Positions 34,001-44,001 of a stretch of 64,000 nucleotides of DNA are shown here, one piece after another. The stretch is from Amoebophrya sp. A120. Taxonomy: Eukaryota; Sar; Dinophyceae; Syndiniales; Amoebophryaceae. Position 1 is the first letter of the stretch; every line of letters starts with the position of its first letter. Under the pieces are notes generated by a model. It was given only the letters and a program-made list of their open reading frames with translations, was not told the DNA's origin and did no database searches. The translations under genes and the position numbers were made by a program. Location: assembly GCA_905178155.1 (NCBI GenBank), contig CAJINV010000012.1, positions 677,271-741,270 on the forward strand, written 5' to 3'.

Positions 34001-37000
34001 TTTTGTGCTGCTCCTTGTTTCTTGGCAAGATGAGCGCAAAGGGTCGCACCACAACTATGATAGATCACACAGCAGCAGGTGGCACGACATCGAGACTTCT
34101 TTGAGATCATGAAACAAGACTTCAACTTCTGAAGTCCACTTATTATATCAAGCAACACGATGCTGGAAATGGAAATCATGCGCAATAAAACAACTACTAC
34201 AAACATCATCAATAGTATTCCGCGAAGTTTTACAGTTCTACAACTGGTGCTGTTCCGTACCTTTCGACTTCTGCATCCAGTCCGAGATCGAGAAGACCAA
34301 ATCCTTATCCTGTGCAAAAGTATCGTACTCGTACTAAAACTAAATTGCTTTTACGCATTACAAATCTTTTTCTTCAGGGAAATCCGCATCACAAATTCCA
34401 TTCCATTTGTAAATCATGTAATGCTGAGCTAAAAATTCGTATTGTAATTTATGCAAGTACGATGCTTTTGCATTTCATAATCCTGATCTGTCCCTGCGGC
34501 AGGGACGGCAATATCCTGCGCAAAAACTACGTCACCCCCACCCCCTGGATTTCACGAAAAGTTGCGCGTTGAGGATGTGGTCTCTCATGCGGCGCAGAGG
34601 ACCGATGCAACATGAGGAGAGTCTAGTCTTTCATTTTTAGCTTGTTGTTCCAGATTTCTTGTAGTCATGCGCCGTTCATCCAAATTCCAGATTTCTTGTA
34701 GTCATGCAAATCAAAATGCTGTGCGATGAACTTCATCGCGCAGCATTTTGATTTGTGAAAGAAAATTATTCTTTTTATCTTGACTTTGGGGTCGTGTTTT
34801 TACGCAGGATAGGTAAATGTTTTGTGGGCCGCATCGTGGTGGGACATCAGGTATCCTGTGCAAGAAAGGTGTATCGCACTGCTCGGAGTAATGAAAAATT
34901 GCTATATTGTATGAAAAACCTGGCTCGTTAGCTGGTTCAGCATGACAAGAACAACTTTCAACTTTCACTTGTTACGCACATGCAGCACGCTGAGGAAGTT
35001 TGCATATGCAATAATTCCAACTACTTCTAGCACGATACACCTTTTGCAATGCGTACCAGGTGGCTGATCAGTTCCGGGGCGCCTATGTTGTCCTGCTTGC
35101 TCCCTTCCAGGGCAACACGGAACAAAAACCCCACGTTTGAGAGTTGGCTCCCGGGCACATTGCCTTTGTATCCGTCCGCTATCGTGCTCATGGACCGGAT
35201 GAACTCTGCCTTCTGCGCGGGGTTACTCAGCTCTTCGTGCACGATCTGCCACAGACCCCCTTTCCCGTTGTCTTCGTCCACACCGTTCACGGCCGCCCCA
35301 GCGAGGGCTTCGAAGTCCACACTCTGGAGGCTGCTCTGCACCGCTTGCACTGCGCCCGCCGCGTCTGTGTTCGTCTCCGCCGCGAGTCTGGTGGCTTCCA
35401 GTATGACCTGCTCAAGCGTTACAATCTTCTCAAGCGCTACAATAGAGTCTGGGATTTGTCTTGCATAATGAGCATGGCAGACTCGCAGACCATTCCACTT
35501 TCTGCAAGACAAATTTCGGCAGATTGTAGTGCGGTTTGGGACTGCTCCGGAACTTGTCATGTGCAGTCCTATGAAACTTGGCTAGATCATGCACTTCTTG
35601 CATCACAGATTTCCAAATTCTATTGGAACGTTTAAGATTGGGACGCTTGAGCAGGTCATATCCAGGGCGATGGGAATTTGGACCGCGGCCTCCGACTTCA
35701 GCAAATTATCGCCACCCGTGGCGAAGGCGCTGTTTACCGTCTTCAGGCCGGCTAGATACTGACTCGCTTTGCTCCAGTCGTCTTTGTCCGCCCGTATCCT
35801 GAGCAAAAGCGTCCCCACCCCATAGTCCAGTTGGTCTATATGCAGCACAAATCTCCACGGTTTGGGAGTTGTGCATGACAAGTTCCCATCTGCAGTGTCG
35901 TACTGGTTAGCAAGGGCAGCCACATGAGAAAGCCAGCTTGTAATCCTGCTTACACATTTACAAACTTCAAAACACGATTGGTAACGACCACGCCTGGCAG
36001 GGACATGCGCATTACAAATCTTCCTGCCATCGCAAATCTGCATGACAACTCTGGGGTGGGGACGTTTTTACACAGGATAGCCCGCAAACCCGACTTCATA
36101 TTTTCAAACAGCTCCTTGACTTCCGTTTTTGCGCCTTCCGTCCCCTTGTCGTCGTCAACGGCGGCCTGCATCGTAAGAAAACCCTGTTTCACTGTGAACT
36201 TGTGATGCAGAGAACGGAACACAAATGCGGTTGTCTTGCTACACATGCAAGACATTGGACTTTTTTTAGCTGTGTTTTCTCTTAGAGAGCACGCATGCCA
36301 AGTTTTTTTTGTCATGTGTAACAAACTTGTGACGCGATTCTTGCAAAATCATTACACTGAAGCAGTTTTTTCGTGGGATAGCCTGCGCCGCCACTGCAAT
36401 CGCGAGCGAGAGCTTTTCATGGGTTAGCTCCTTTGCTTTGGCGTCCCAGTGCACGTTCTTGCCGTTTTCGTCCTGGGACCGGAAGAGTTCGTGTATGTCC
36501 TGGTCTTTGTCGAGCTCGTCCGCGGCTACGATCATGGCGGCTTTGAACTCACTTTTTGCGCTGTCGTCTTCTTTTATTTCGTCGGGAATGCTATCGCTGT
36601 CACGAAATAGATCGGCCCAAATATCGTCGGCCCACGACTCTTTGTCAGCGTCGTCCCAAGTTGCGCTATCCGATGCGCCAGGGTATCCACAGAAAAAGTT
36701 CAACTAGACCCCTCCGCGTATGTTGTAATTTGTCAACATGCAAAGCATGCACATTAGTATAACAGGCTCAGATGTCGAATTCAACGGATTTTGAAAAAAT
36801 TTTTTTCGCTTGCTAAAGCGCCTAAATAGTTAAACTTTAAATAGCTACTTATGCATTCTGCGCATCCGCAAAGGCCCTACCGAAACCTGAGCTAACTAGT
36901 TTAAAACTACATCATCTCAAAAAATAACTAGTTCTTGTTGAAGGCGCTTTCGCTAGCTAAAAAAATGTTTTTCAAAATTGATTGAATTCGACATCTGAGC

Positions 37001-40000
37001 CTGTTATACAGATCAGAGCAACCTTATTGCTCTGAATATTATTCATAGTGTCTCCTGTCATCATGCAGAACACGGAAAATCGGGATCATAGGTCGTCCTT
37101 TTTTGTCCATAGGTGGTCAGGAAGCGCGTCCAGAGCGTCTGAATGGATGCCGTGTGCCTCCTCCAACACTTTCCCGACACTGTCGCTCAGCCAATCCTCA
37201 CCTCCAAAGTCCCAGTTTATGTCCAGGAACGGCACGTCGATGCTCTGTTGCTTGTTCATCGCCCCTTCCTGTTCTCCCACTCCGGTGGACTGCGACGTTT
37301 TCTTCTTGGCCGCTAGGTTTGTTCTTCTCTGTTGCTCCAGCTTCAGGATTTGGTTTTTGCGGTATTTCTTCCTCTTCTCTATCCGCCGAAGACGAATTTG
37401 TTCTCGTATCGTGTGCAGTTGCTGCAGCTTGTGGAGTTGCTGCTGCTGCTGCAGCTCCTGCGACATCCGGTACGTCCTCTGCGCGACCTGGTTCTCTTCC
37501 TTGTGTAGTCTCTGTAGTTGCTCGCCTTCTCTCATCATCTCTTCATCCAATTCAAGAAAATTGTTTTTTTGCGGAGATGGCACTACACTTCCACTTTTCC
37601 GCGCCGGCGCGCCGATTCTTGTAGCATGCTGGGAGACGAGAGGCTGAGGCTCATCGTCAAGCTTGTGACGTTCTTCGTGTTCGTGTGCTACTGCAGCAGT
37701 TGCAGTTGGTTCTTGAGCATCTACTTCTGCGATGAAGGATGCTGGCAACACTGGTTCTTCCTGCGTATTTCCTGTTCTTGTATGTCGTTGCGCAGCTGCA
37801 GTTGGCTGCTCATCTACTTCCAAAGTCGTGGAGGCGAGCAGGTTTGGTGTAGTTGCTTCGTCCCATAATTCTTCCACCGCTGCCACCCCGCCGTCGTTCG
37901 ACACGGCGACTGCCTGCTCTGGTGGTTTTTGACTGGCTCCGGTAGTTATTTTTGGCCCGAAGATCCCAGAGGAGTGGTCCTGCTGCTCGAGCAGCTCGAG
38001 CCCGCGCGAAGGAGAACGGCCAGCGCCTCTTAGGGCATGATGTGCATGCGTGGGGGCAGCCGCAGCACCCCCGCCCGCAGACGCGACTAGTTCTAACGCA
38101 GAAGAGGATGAAGGAGAAGGAAGTCCCTCTTGTTGTTGTACTGCATGACTAGGCTGTGCAGTTATAATCTTATGCTGATCTTCTTCTGCAGGAGAATCTC
38201 CTGGTCCTGGAAACTGGGCGTCCTTTTCGTTTTCTCCCGGTCCCCCTGCTCCTCCTGCTGCGTGAGTAGAGGACATCAAACCTGCTTCGCCCAGAGGTGG
38301 ACCGTTGGCGCTGCTCGCCGTGCTTGTGCTGCTACTAATTTTGGTGCCCCCAGGGTGGTCGTAGTGGTTGTCATCTACGGAGATCATTTCCTCCTCGCCA
38401 CCCACAGCAACTTTCCGTGCGGCAACTAGAAAAGTAGCCATGTTGTTGTGCAGTTTCTGTGAAGATGAGTCATCATCTCGTCCGCGTGGTGAAGTAGACG
38501 GTGAAGAGGTCCTGGGAAAGCTACGCAGTTGTGTTGACAAGAGCAGCAAAACCGCCGTAAAGAACATCAGACACGTTGTCGTTGTAAGGAGCGGCACATA
38601 ATAAAAGCAAGGCGGAGGTTTGTTTTTACTTTTCGCGGCCACAGTCGTGGAAGAACTCCAACAAGAAGTTGTTCGCCATGTGGTGGATGAAGAGAATTTT
38701 TTGTTCAAAATCTTCATCGCGGCGGAAATCTTTTTCCTAGTCTTCCTTCTCGTGCACAATGAAGGAGACCATTTGATGTTCAATGGGCCGCGATCATGTC
38801 GAACAACGGGAACTAGAAGCTGCTGTTGTTCTTCTTGCAACTCTCCTCCTCGCGGAAGTGGTAGTGGACTGCTGCCACGACTCATGTCAGTCTGTGAGAC
38901 CTCCCTTTGGAAGACGAGTTGTGTACTGTAGGAAGTAGATGTAGTTGACAGCGGCCAAAGCCTTGCTCTTCCATCGGACGTCGTCGTCGAAGAGGACGCC
39001 TTACCACTTCGTTGCTCGTCGCGTCCTGTGTAGTCTGACTCTGCTAGTAGGCGGCGGCCATTGAAGGTAGTGCTACAACTCCGGATCATGTCGGGGGCAG
39101 ATTGGTTGCTGCGGTCGTCGTCCACAGGCAGCTCTCTTGCGCAAGTAGATGTTGTTTGTTTCCTAATCCTTTCCTCGTCCGCCTGCTTGACTACTACTGC
39201 GCGGTGTCGTGGTTGCAGCTTGGACGCCGACGTGCAATTACCTCGCCAGAACTGCTGCTGCTGCCGTTGCTTCCGGGATCTCTCGTCGAGATCATCCCTC
39301 CCGCGGCCCGTGGTTCTCTTGATAGTTGCCCTCTCGCAGTTGCAGCAATGGTCCTGCTGCTGCTGCTGAGAAGTGGCACGAGCGGAGCTTGAGTTTCTCC
39401 TCCTGGTGCAGAACGGGAAATGAAATCGCGACAGCAACAGTCCTCGTCCGATCAAGGTAGGCGCGGCAGCGTCGTCTCTGTTCTTATCCTCTGCCGACAG
39501 CGACGAGAACAGCTTCTGCCGCCTGAGTTTATGTTTGCAGTTCTGTCGCCAGCCGGAGGGTGAAAACCAAAACCTACACCAGCTGGAACAAGTTGTCACA
39601 ACGACCGATGTTGAACAGGCTAGCATATTACACGGAGCAACAGAAGAAGAAGGAGTTCTCTGCCCGCGCGCATCATCATGATTTCGCCCGTCGAACGAGG
39701 AGGAAAACATCTGCGATGAAATGCTGCATGTTCTTGAGGAACTACTTGTGCTGCTGCTGCTGCCCCCTCCTGAAGGTAGTTGCTCTGTTACTTTTTGCAC
39801 TCGGAGAATTTCTATCTCTGGTAGCATCTGTGATGTCGCCGATGTGGAGGTGTTCGTAGTTCCTGCTACCGGGGGCCGTGAACAAGCAGATGCAGTCGGT
39901 CCCAAACTGCTGCTCGGTGTGCTGTGCAGATCAGCGCTAGAAGAAGTAGCAGCACTTGCTGGACGAGGACTTCTACTCCGAAGACTTGAATTTTGCTGCT

Positions 40001-41207
40001 CCTGCACCTCCTTGACAGGAACTCGAACTTCGCCGTCTGATACTACCATCGTTTTTATGTTCGAAACCTCATTCATTACTACCTCGCTTTTATTCAAACA
40101 AGCGCAAGCCCTGGATGAAGATGAAGATGAAGATGAAGATGCGAGAGAGCGGACGGCGCTAGTGCCCGCAGGTAATGTCGTTGCACTGTTACTAGTTTCC
40201 TTTGGCCTTGTCCAGCCGGAACAAGTTTCTGGAGTGTTTTTCATCCTTGCGCATGGTCTTCTACTTCTCGTTGCACCATCAGCTGACGCAGTCGATGTTG
40301 AGATAGAAGCTGCTCGTCTAGTTGTACCACCGGAGTTCTTCAACATATTGCAACCTCTGGTCGCGCACCTGGAACTGTTCAACTGTCCACACGGATTAAG
40401 TGCGTTTGGACTTCGGTTTCTAGTTTCAATCAGGCTTACGCAGTTCATCCCCTGTTGCTCCTGCGCCACTGGTGGTCCTTCTACCTGCTGGTGCAGCTGT
40501 TCCAGTGTCGCATCTGACTTTGGTCTTTGCGAAACAGGCCGCACAGATGGTCGTGTTCTTGTTCCACCTTGCCGCTCCTGCTCCGTGTGTGACGAGGACG
40601 AAAAACAAGACGAAGAGGACGCAGTTGCAAAGCGTGTTGATGTTATTAATCCACCGTCTTCAACACGTTGTATAAACCGCGTAGAAGAAGAGGAGGTCAA
40701 GGAACTAGCACAACTAAAGCTTGAAGCTGATCCAGCGGCCCCTCGACTAGGAACATCATCTTCACGACTTGACAAGGAAGACTCCTCGATGCGCCCTCCC
40801 CTGCTTTGCCGGCTTTCAGGAGCATCAAAGATCATCCTACTTGAAATAGACCTAGACGCTGGAACTACGACCGGATTGGTAGAAGAAGTGCTAACGTCGG
40901 CACGCGGGAAAAAAGCCGTGGGCGATGAGCTGCTCGCCGTTCTACTGCAGGAACGCGACGTAGCAGCAGGGTTGTTTTCACCTCCTCGAGAACCGGCTGG
41001 GGTAAGAAGATTGTCGTTTTTGTTCATGATCTCTTGGCCAACGTCGAGCTGCATTGAACTATCTTGCGCCCGGCCAAGCCCCTGCTGGCATGGCGCAACC
41101 GAAGATGACACCATTTTTACACGGTCGTGAAGTTCTAGTGCAGCGGTCATCTTCCACCTGTTCATCTCCTCGTTCTTTCTGTCATCATCAACATCTCCCA
41201 CCTCCAT
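31097..41207 (-). CDS. Very large low-complexity single-pass membrane protein, 17 exons
   Basis: Exon 1 (41207-37091) continues through 36678-36381, 36163-36080, 35789-35661, 35396-35056, 34846-34812, 34506-34480, 34300-34261, 34020-33920, 33760-33700, 33517-33435, 33187-33111, 32958-32905, 32716-32664, 32337-32313, 31916-31852 and 31587-31097: 2027 codons, frame kept at every junction. Fifteen junctions are introners; 34260-34021 ends in AG with a GT donor. Residues 1-870 are Ser/Thr-rich and disordered. One TM span near residue 880 (CLMFFTAVLLLLS) follows. Then come Gln-rich stretches and a Leu/Gln coiled coil (HKLQQLHTIREQIRLRR). The helical acidic C-terminal part includes FKAAMIVAADELDKDQDI and VDFEALAGAAVNGVDEDNG. 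A Gly/Lys tail (TKKKGKGKAKSKGKAK) closes it. No family recognised. The junction after exon 1 rests on a composite element and is the least certain; exon 1 alone could end at 37086. Confidence 0.75.
31593..31851. mobile_element. Introner, family J
   Basis: TATGGCGTAGTTCTCAAACG to CGCTTGAGATGAATCCCATA; central motifs decayed (TTCGTGATGC, GCATTGCAAG). Flanks not alike, yet excision plus 5 bp keeps frame. Confidence 0.75.
31922..32312. mobile_element. Family A introner containing a nested family H introner
   Basis: Outer element decayed, TATGCACTGCAAAAG to TTTGCAATTCATA. Its right arm is split by the H element 32090-32298. The full unit plus 5 bp is removed in frame (VEKAAGRLAG). Confidence 0.8.
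32090..32298. mobile_element. Introner, family H, nested
   Basis: TATCCAGGAAAAAAAGTG to CAGTTTTTTTCTTGCATA, inner arms GTGTAAGTGTAAC / TTACACTTACAC. Exact flank atttg, both copies inside the outer A element. Confidence 0.85.
32343..32663. mobile_element. Introner, family E
   Basis: AAAAATCCCCTCTCCCCATAT and mirrored TATGGGGAGGGGGGATTTTT, exact flank tctcg. Confidence 0.85.
32722..32904. mobile_element. Introner, family G, diverged
   Basis: TATCAGGGTGCACAACTG, right GGGGGAGTCGTGCATTTTCTTA. An inner hairpin TTTGGCGTTGGG / CCCAACGCCAAA replaces the usual centre. In-frame excision. Confidence 0.7.
32964..33110. mobile_element. Introner, family H-like, degenerate ends
   Basis: CCAAAAAGTGTTAATC at left and GATTCACACTTTTTTTTT at right. 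Exact flank gcagc, but the termini are not TAT/ATA. Excision gives GPVAALLGAAG. Confidence 0.7.
33193..33434. mobile_element. Introner, family J
   Basis: Arms TCTCAACTGTTACATTCTC / GAGAATGTAAC, termini TATGGC and CCATA, exact flank gttgc. Excision gives HLGNPFQGG. Confidence 0.85.
33523..33699. mobile_element. Introner, family B, shortened (177 bp)
   Basis: GTGTCTGGGTCTGG and CTTCCAGACCTAGACA arms, flanks cgcca/cgccg. About 90 bp shorter than other B copies; centre motifs largely lost. Confidence 0.8.
33766..33919. mobile_element. Introner, family K
   Basis: TATCCACAGGAAATTCCCCG to CGGGAAATTTGTATTGCATA with ACATGTACAA arms, exact flank agcgt. Single clear member in this window. Confidence 0.8.
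34021..34260 (-). other. GT-AG intron in the large low-complexity gene
   Basis: Donor GTACGG at 34260, acceptor GCCAAG at 34021; joins MQKSK to ETRSSTKT in frame. No inverted ends. Confidence 0.55.
34306..34479. mobile_element. Introner, family A
   Basis: TATCCTGTGCAAAAG to TTTTGCATTTCATA, exact flank atcct. Confidence 0.85.
34512..34811. mobile_element. Introner, family D
   Basis: TATCCTGCGCAAAAAC to GTTTTTACGCAGGATA, CACCCCCACCCC arm, flanks ggcaa/ggtaa. A partial tandem repeat (CCAGATTTCTTGTAGTCATGC) of 20-odd bp lies near 34650-34705, inside. Confidence 0.8.
34852..35055. mobile_element. Introner, family A, diverged
   Basis: TATCCTGTGCAAGAAAGG to CCTTTTGCAATGCGTA, flanks tcagg/ccagg. 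In-frame excision gives ISHLVSHHD. Confidence 0.75.
35402..35660. mobile_element. Introner, family F
   Basis: TATGACCTGCTCAAGCG to CGCTTGAGCAGGTCATA, exact flank tccag. Confidence 0.85.
35795..36079. mobile_element. Introner, family D
   Basis: TATCCTGAGCAAAAGCG to CGTTTTTACACAGGATA, exact flank gcccg. Confidence 0.85.
36169..36380. mobile_element. Introner, family H
   Basis: Left terminus mutated (CATCGTAAGAAAAC); right GTTTTTTCGTGGGATA; arms GTTTCACTGTGAAC / TTACACTGAAGC. Exact flank gcctg. Confidence 0.85.
36684..37090. mobile_element. Composite intron: decayed introner split by a family L element
   Basis: Begins TATCCACAGAAAAAG and ends GGGATCATA, with AATTTGTCAACATGC and GTCATCATGC near the ends. 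The 261-bp element L sits in the middle. Removing it plus 5 bp joins KKDD to RASDSATWDD in frame. Flanking 5-mers do not match, so the call rests on frame and termini. Confidence 0.55.
36758..37018. mobile_element. Family L inverted-repeat element, nested
   Basis: Arms of about 65 bp: TATAACAGGCTCAGATGTCG, with the mirror CGACATCTGAGCCTGTTATA; further in, GATTTTGAAAAA and GCTAAAGCGCC are mirrored too. It lacks the GCATNACAAA motif of the introners and is AT-rich, so it is a different MITE-like element. Confidence 0.75.
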
Positions 41208-41790
41208 TATCAGAACCGGACCAAGACGCTGGATCGACTGCTGCCCACAAGAGCAGAGCCCAGCGACCTCATTCTGTGGTCATGATTTGTTGGAAGAAAA
41301 GCATCGCTGTGCTCAAAAGAGCTCAACACAGTAGGTATTTTCATTAGTCTACGTCGCCTAAACGTGAATACGTTTTGGAGAGAGCAGTCCTCAAAATCAT
41401 TGCTCACTCATCTTGCCCTTTCCAAACAATATTCCGATGATGTCACAATGCCATCCTGCTCCTGCATGCACTCACGACAATCTCTCTTTAAAGCTTCCAC
41501 TCATGTTCCCCGAGGGCCCCACGATGAAAATTGACACGTGATATGATTCATCACAGACGAGCGAGAACGAGCGAGATTGTAGTACTCTTATTCGAATTTT
41601 TGCGCATGTCCTGTGATCGAACCTCAAACGTTGGCCGTTTTTGCGCTATTCGTGCATCGTCGTGTTTGATGTAGAGAGTCTGATTCTTAATCGATGGTCC
41701 GGCGACCCCTACTGTGTGTCAACATTGCGACGCTTTATTCACATTTTTCGCTTGATGGCACTTGCTTCACATGTACATGTTCGTACTGAG
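41208..41790. other. Intergenic region
   Basis: Between the glycoprotein stop and the start of the large gene. Short ORFs only; no introner. Confidence 0.4.
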
Positions 41791-43523
41791 TCATTGACTT
41801 GCGGTAGTGTTCCGAGTCTGTGTCTGCTTTGTTTGTTCCGCGTCAGTAGTACTATTGTTTTGGTGCACCAGTTTTTCTTGTTCAGAGCTATTGGTGACCA
41901 CGTGCTGCGCTCTTGCCGAGCCAGTATCATGATCTATTTCTTGCTTTTGCTTCGGCTTCGCCGGTATCATCATGGTGCAGTTCCTCTTCCTTCCCAGCAA
42001 GTGCACGCTTGCGTTCACGCCATTCAGCGATAGCAAGTCCATAGCCGAAGCGTTGTTATCCTCTGCTGTAGTCCTCGAAGTGGTGAAATTGTTCTTCGTG
42101 CCATTTTTACCGGAGAATTCGTCGACAGCGGCAGCCCCGGAAAATGCGACATCTGGATCTGTGACGTTCGGACATGATGATAAAATTGATGTTGAAGCTG
42201 CAGCCAAGTCATCTACTGCTTCCCCCTCCTCCCCCTGCACCGACGCCGGCGCAACAACCGCGGGCCTGCACGCCGACAAGCGGAGGAGATACTCACGGCT
42301 CCCGACTTGCCACCATCCCTGCTTTATCCAGTGCAAAAGCATCGTACTCGTAGCAATTATGGCAGCCATGCATTACAAATCTTTTTCTTCAGGTAGATCC
42401 GCATTACAAAATTTCTCATGCTGAGGAAATTTGTATTAATGCATTTATGCGAGTACGATACTTTTGCAGTGCATATGCTTCGCCAGCACGATCCAGCCGC
42501 CGTGCCCTACCGGCGGCGCGAGTCTCCCCATGTAGAGCACACTGCCGCTCGTGTATGGGAGTGTCAGGTTTGAAACCGACAAAGTTGAAATAACTTGCAA
42601 TGCATAAAAAACATCGATACCAGTTGGAAGCTCAATTTTCAAGCAGCGCATGAGAAATTTCGGCGCCGTCTAAATCCAGTTTGTCATGCTGTTTAGCGAG
42701 AGAAGGCGTTTTTTGTCATGCTACTTTAGCAGCCCTACCGCAGACCCAGAACAGGCTGACAGTCGGCCTCACTTGCCGTCCCTGCAAGAGAGGCACTTCA
42801 TGCCTTGCAGTTTATGTATGAGAAATCATTTCAACTTTGACGATTTCAATCCTGACGCTTCCATATCGTGTGCGTCTGCCGCACTTCGGTGATGTTCACA
42901 CAACGCGCCGTTGGGACGGGTATCAACTGCAAATCTGTCTGGGTCTGGAAGAGTCATGCTGTTTTTGCATGACACAGAAGGACTCGCATGGAAGCTCTAG
43001 CATCACAGGTTTCTCTAGGTTTCGAGAAGCTTCCACAATGGTGCCGAATCCGCATGACAAATCCCCCACTTTGTTGACGGAAAGTGGGCAACTTTTGCTG
43101 CCTAGGCATGAGAGATTTGTATGCGTTGTGAAATGCGCATCACAAGTTTGCACTCTTCCAGACACAGACATATTTGCAATCCATAGCGGGCTCCGGATAC
43201 CGACTGCGAGGCGAGGCAAGGGAGGGTGTCGGCCACTCCGCGTACAGCCAAGGCGTGTTCAGGCGATTCCGTGCGGTTTGGTAGAACCCAGGGGCTGGGG
43301 GACCAGGTGGAGGCTTTGGTGCGTCGGCCTCTGGTTTAACTACGGAAACTGCAGCTCCCTCTGTATAATTTGTCATGTTGGTACTGTTCGTCGTCGTCGT
43401 CGTCGTCGTGGGATTCGTATGATTTGTTCCCACCGCCGCGCCGGCAGTGGCGCTGAAGGCCGGCAAGATGACACCAGCAGGTACCAGCAACGTAAGCCAA
43501 CACGAACGACGAGGAGCCAGCAT
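41791..43523 (-). CDS. Secreted or surface N-glycoprotein, 4 exons
   Basis: Exons 43523-43186, 42915-42866, 42548-42476 and 42319-41791 give 330 codons. The ATG at 43523 starts a signal peptide (MLAPRRSCWLTLLVPAGVIL, Ala-rich cleavage region). Residues ~35-60 are a run of N-x-T sequons within a poly-Thr stretch (NHTNPTT, NSTNMTNYT). Many more sequons follow downstream (NIT, NVT, NGT, NAS, NCT, NSS, NTT). The middle is Pro-rich, then a compact stretch (SGSVLYMGRLAPPVGHGGW, QGWWQVGSREYLLRL) that may be a folded domain. No TM or GPI signal is visible at the C-terminus. Introners B, C and A interrupt it. Function unknown. Confidence 0.75.
42325..42475. mobile_element. Introner, family A
   Basis: TATCCAGTGCAAAAGC to TTTTGCAGTGCATA, exact flank tgctt. 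Confidence 0.85.
42554..42865. mobile_element. Introner, family C
   Basis: TATGGGAGTGTCAGG to CTGACGCTTCCATA, exact flank tcgtg. Confidence 0.85.
42921..43185. mobile_element. Introner, family B
   Basis: TATCAACTGCAAATCTG to TATTTGCAATCCATA, flanks acggg/gcggg. Confidence 0.85.
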
Positions 43524-44001
43524 GTCTGATTGAAACAACACCTTTTTTAGGAACAGAAGAGCAATAGCCTCACTTTGGTTCTTGGTTGAGCAATACAAGC
43601 GTACGCCCTCGCTCTCTGTGCTGCGTGAAAGCACGAGAAGATGTTCATCGCGCTACGGTACGAACTATGTCTCTACCAATAGGTCGACGTCAAGAAAAAA
43701 AGTCGCAAATAGGATCTCCCGCACACACACGCTCTACTACCCCGCGTCAAATGCCCTTGCAGAGCATTGTGAGCAGACTTCTGTTTGCCAAGCCCAGGAG
43801 ACGCAGTGCGTCGTTTTTCTTTGTTCTGTGGTTCTGCGCAACGAAAATTTTGAAACGTCCTCGGACAGCTCAGTGCTAGTCAAGTTGCTGATATTGTCTT
43901 CTTTGAAAAAAAACTACACAAACGGACTGCTACTAGGTAGCTCTGGGCAGTAGATTTGGTCTTAGCCAGGGAGGCTTTAGTGAGGTGAATACAACACAAC
44001 C
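43524..44001. other. Intergenic region
   Basis: About 480 bp between co-oriented genes; no introner or RNA gene seen. Confidence 0.4.

Noticed and set aside
39721-41130. 469-codon plus-strand ORF antisense to the large gene
   Set aside because: It mirrors a Ser/Thr-rich, GC-biased coding exon on the minus strand; its Val/Leu/Cys-rich translation is a shadow.
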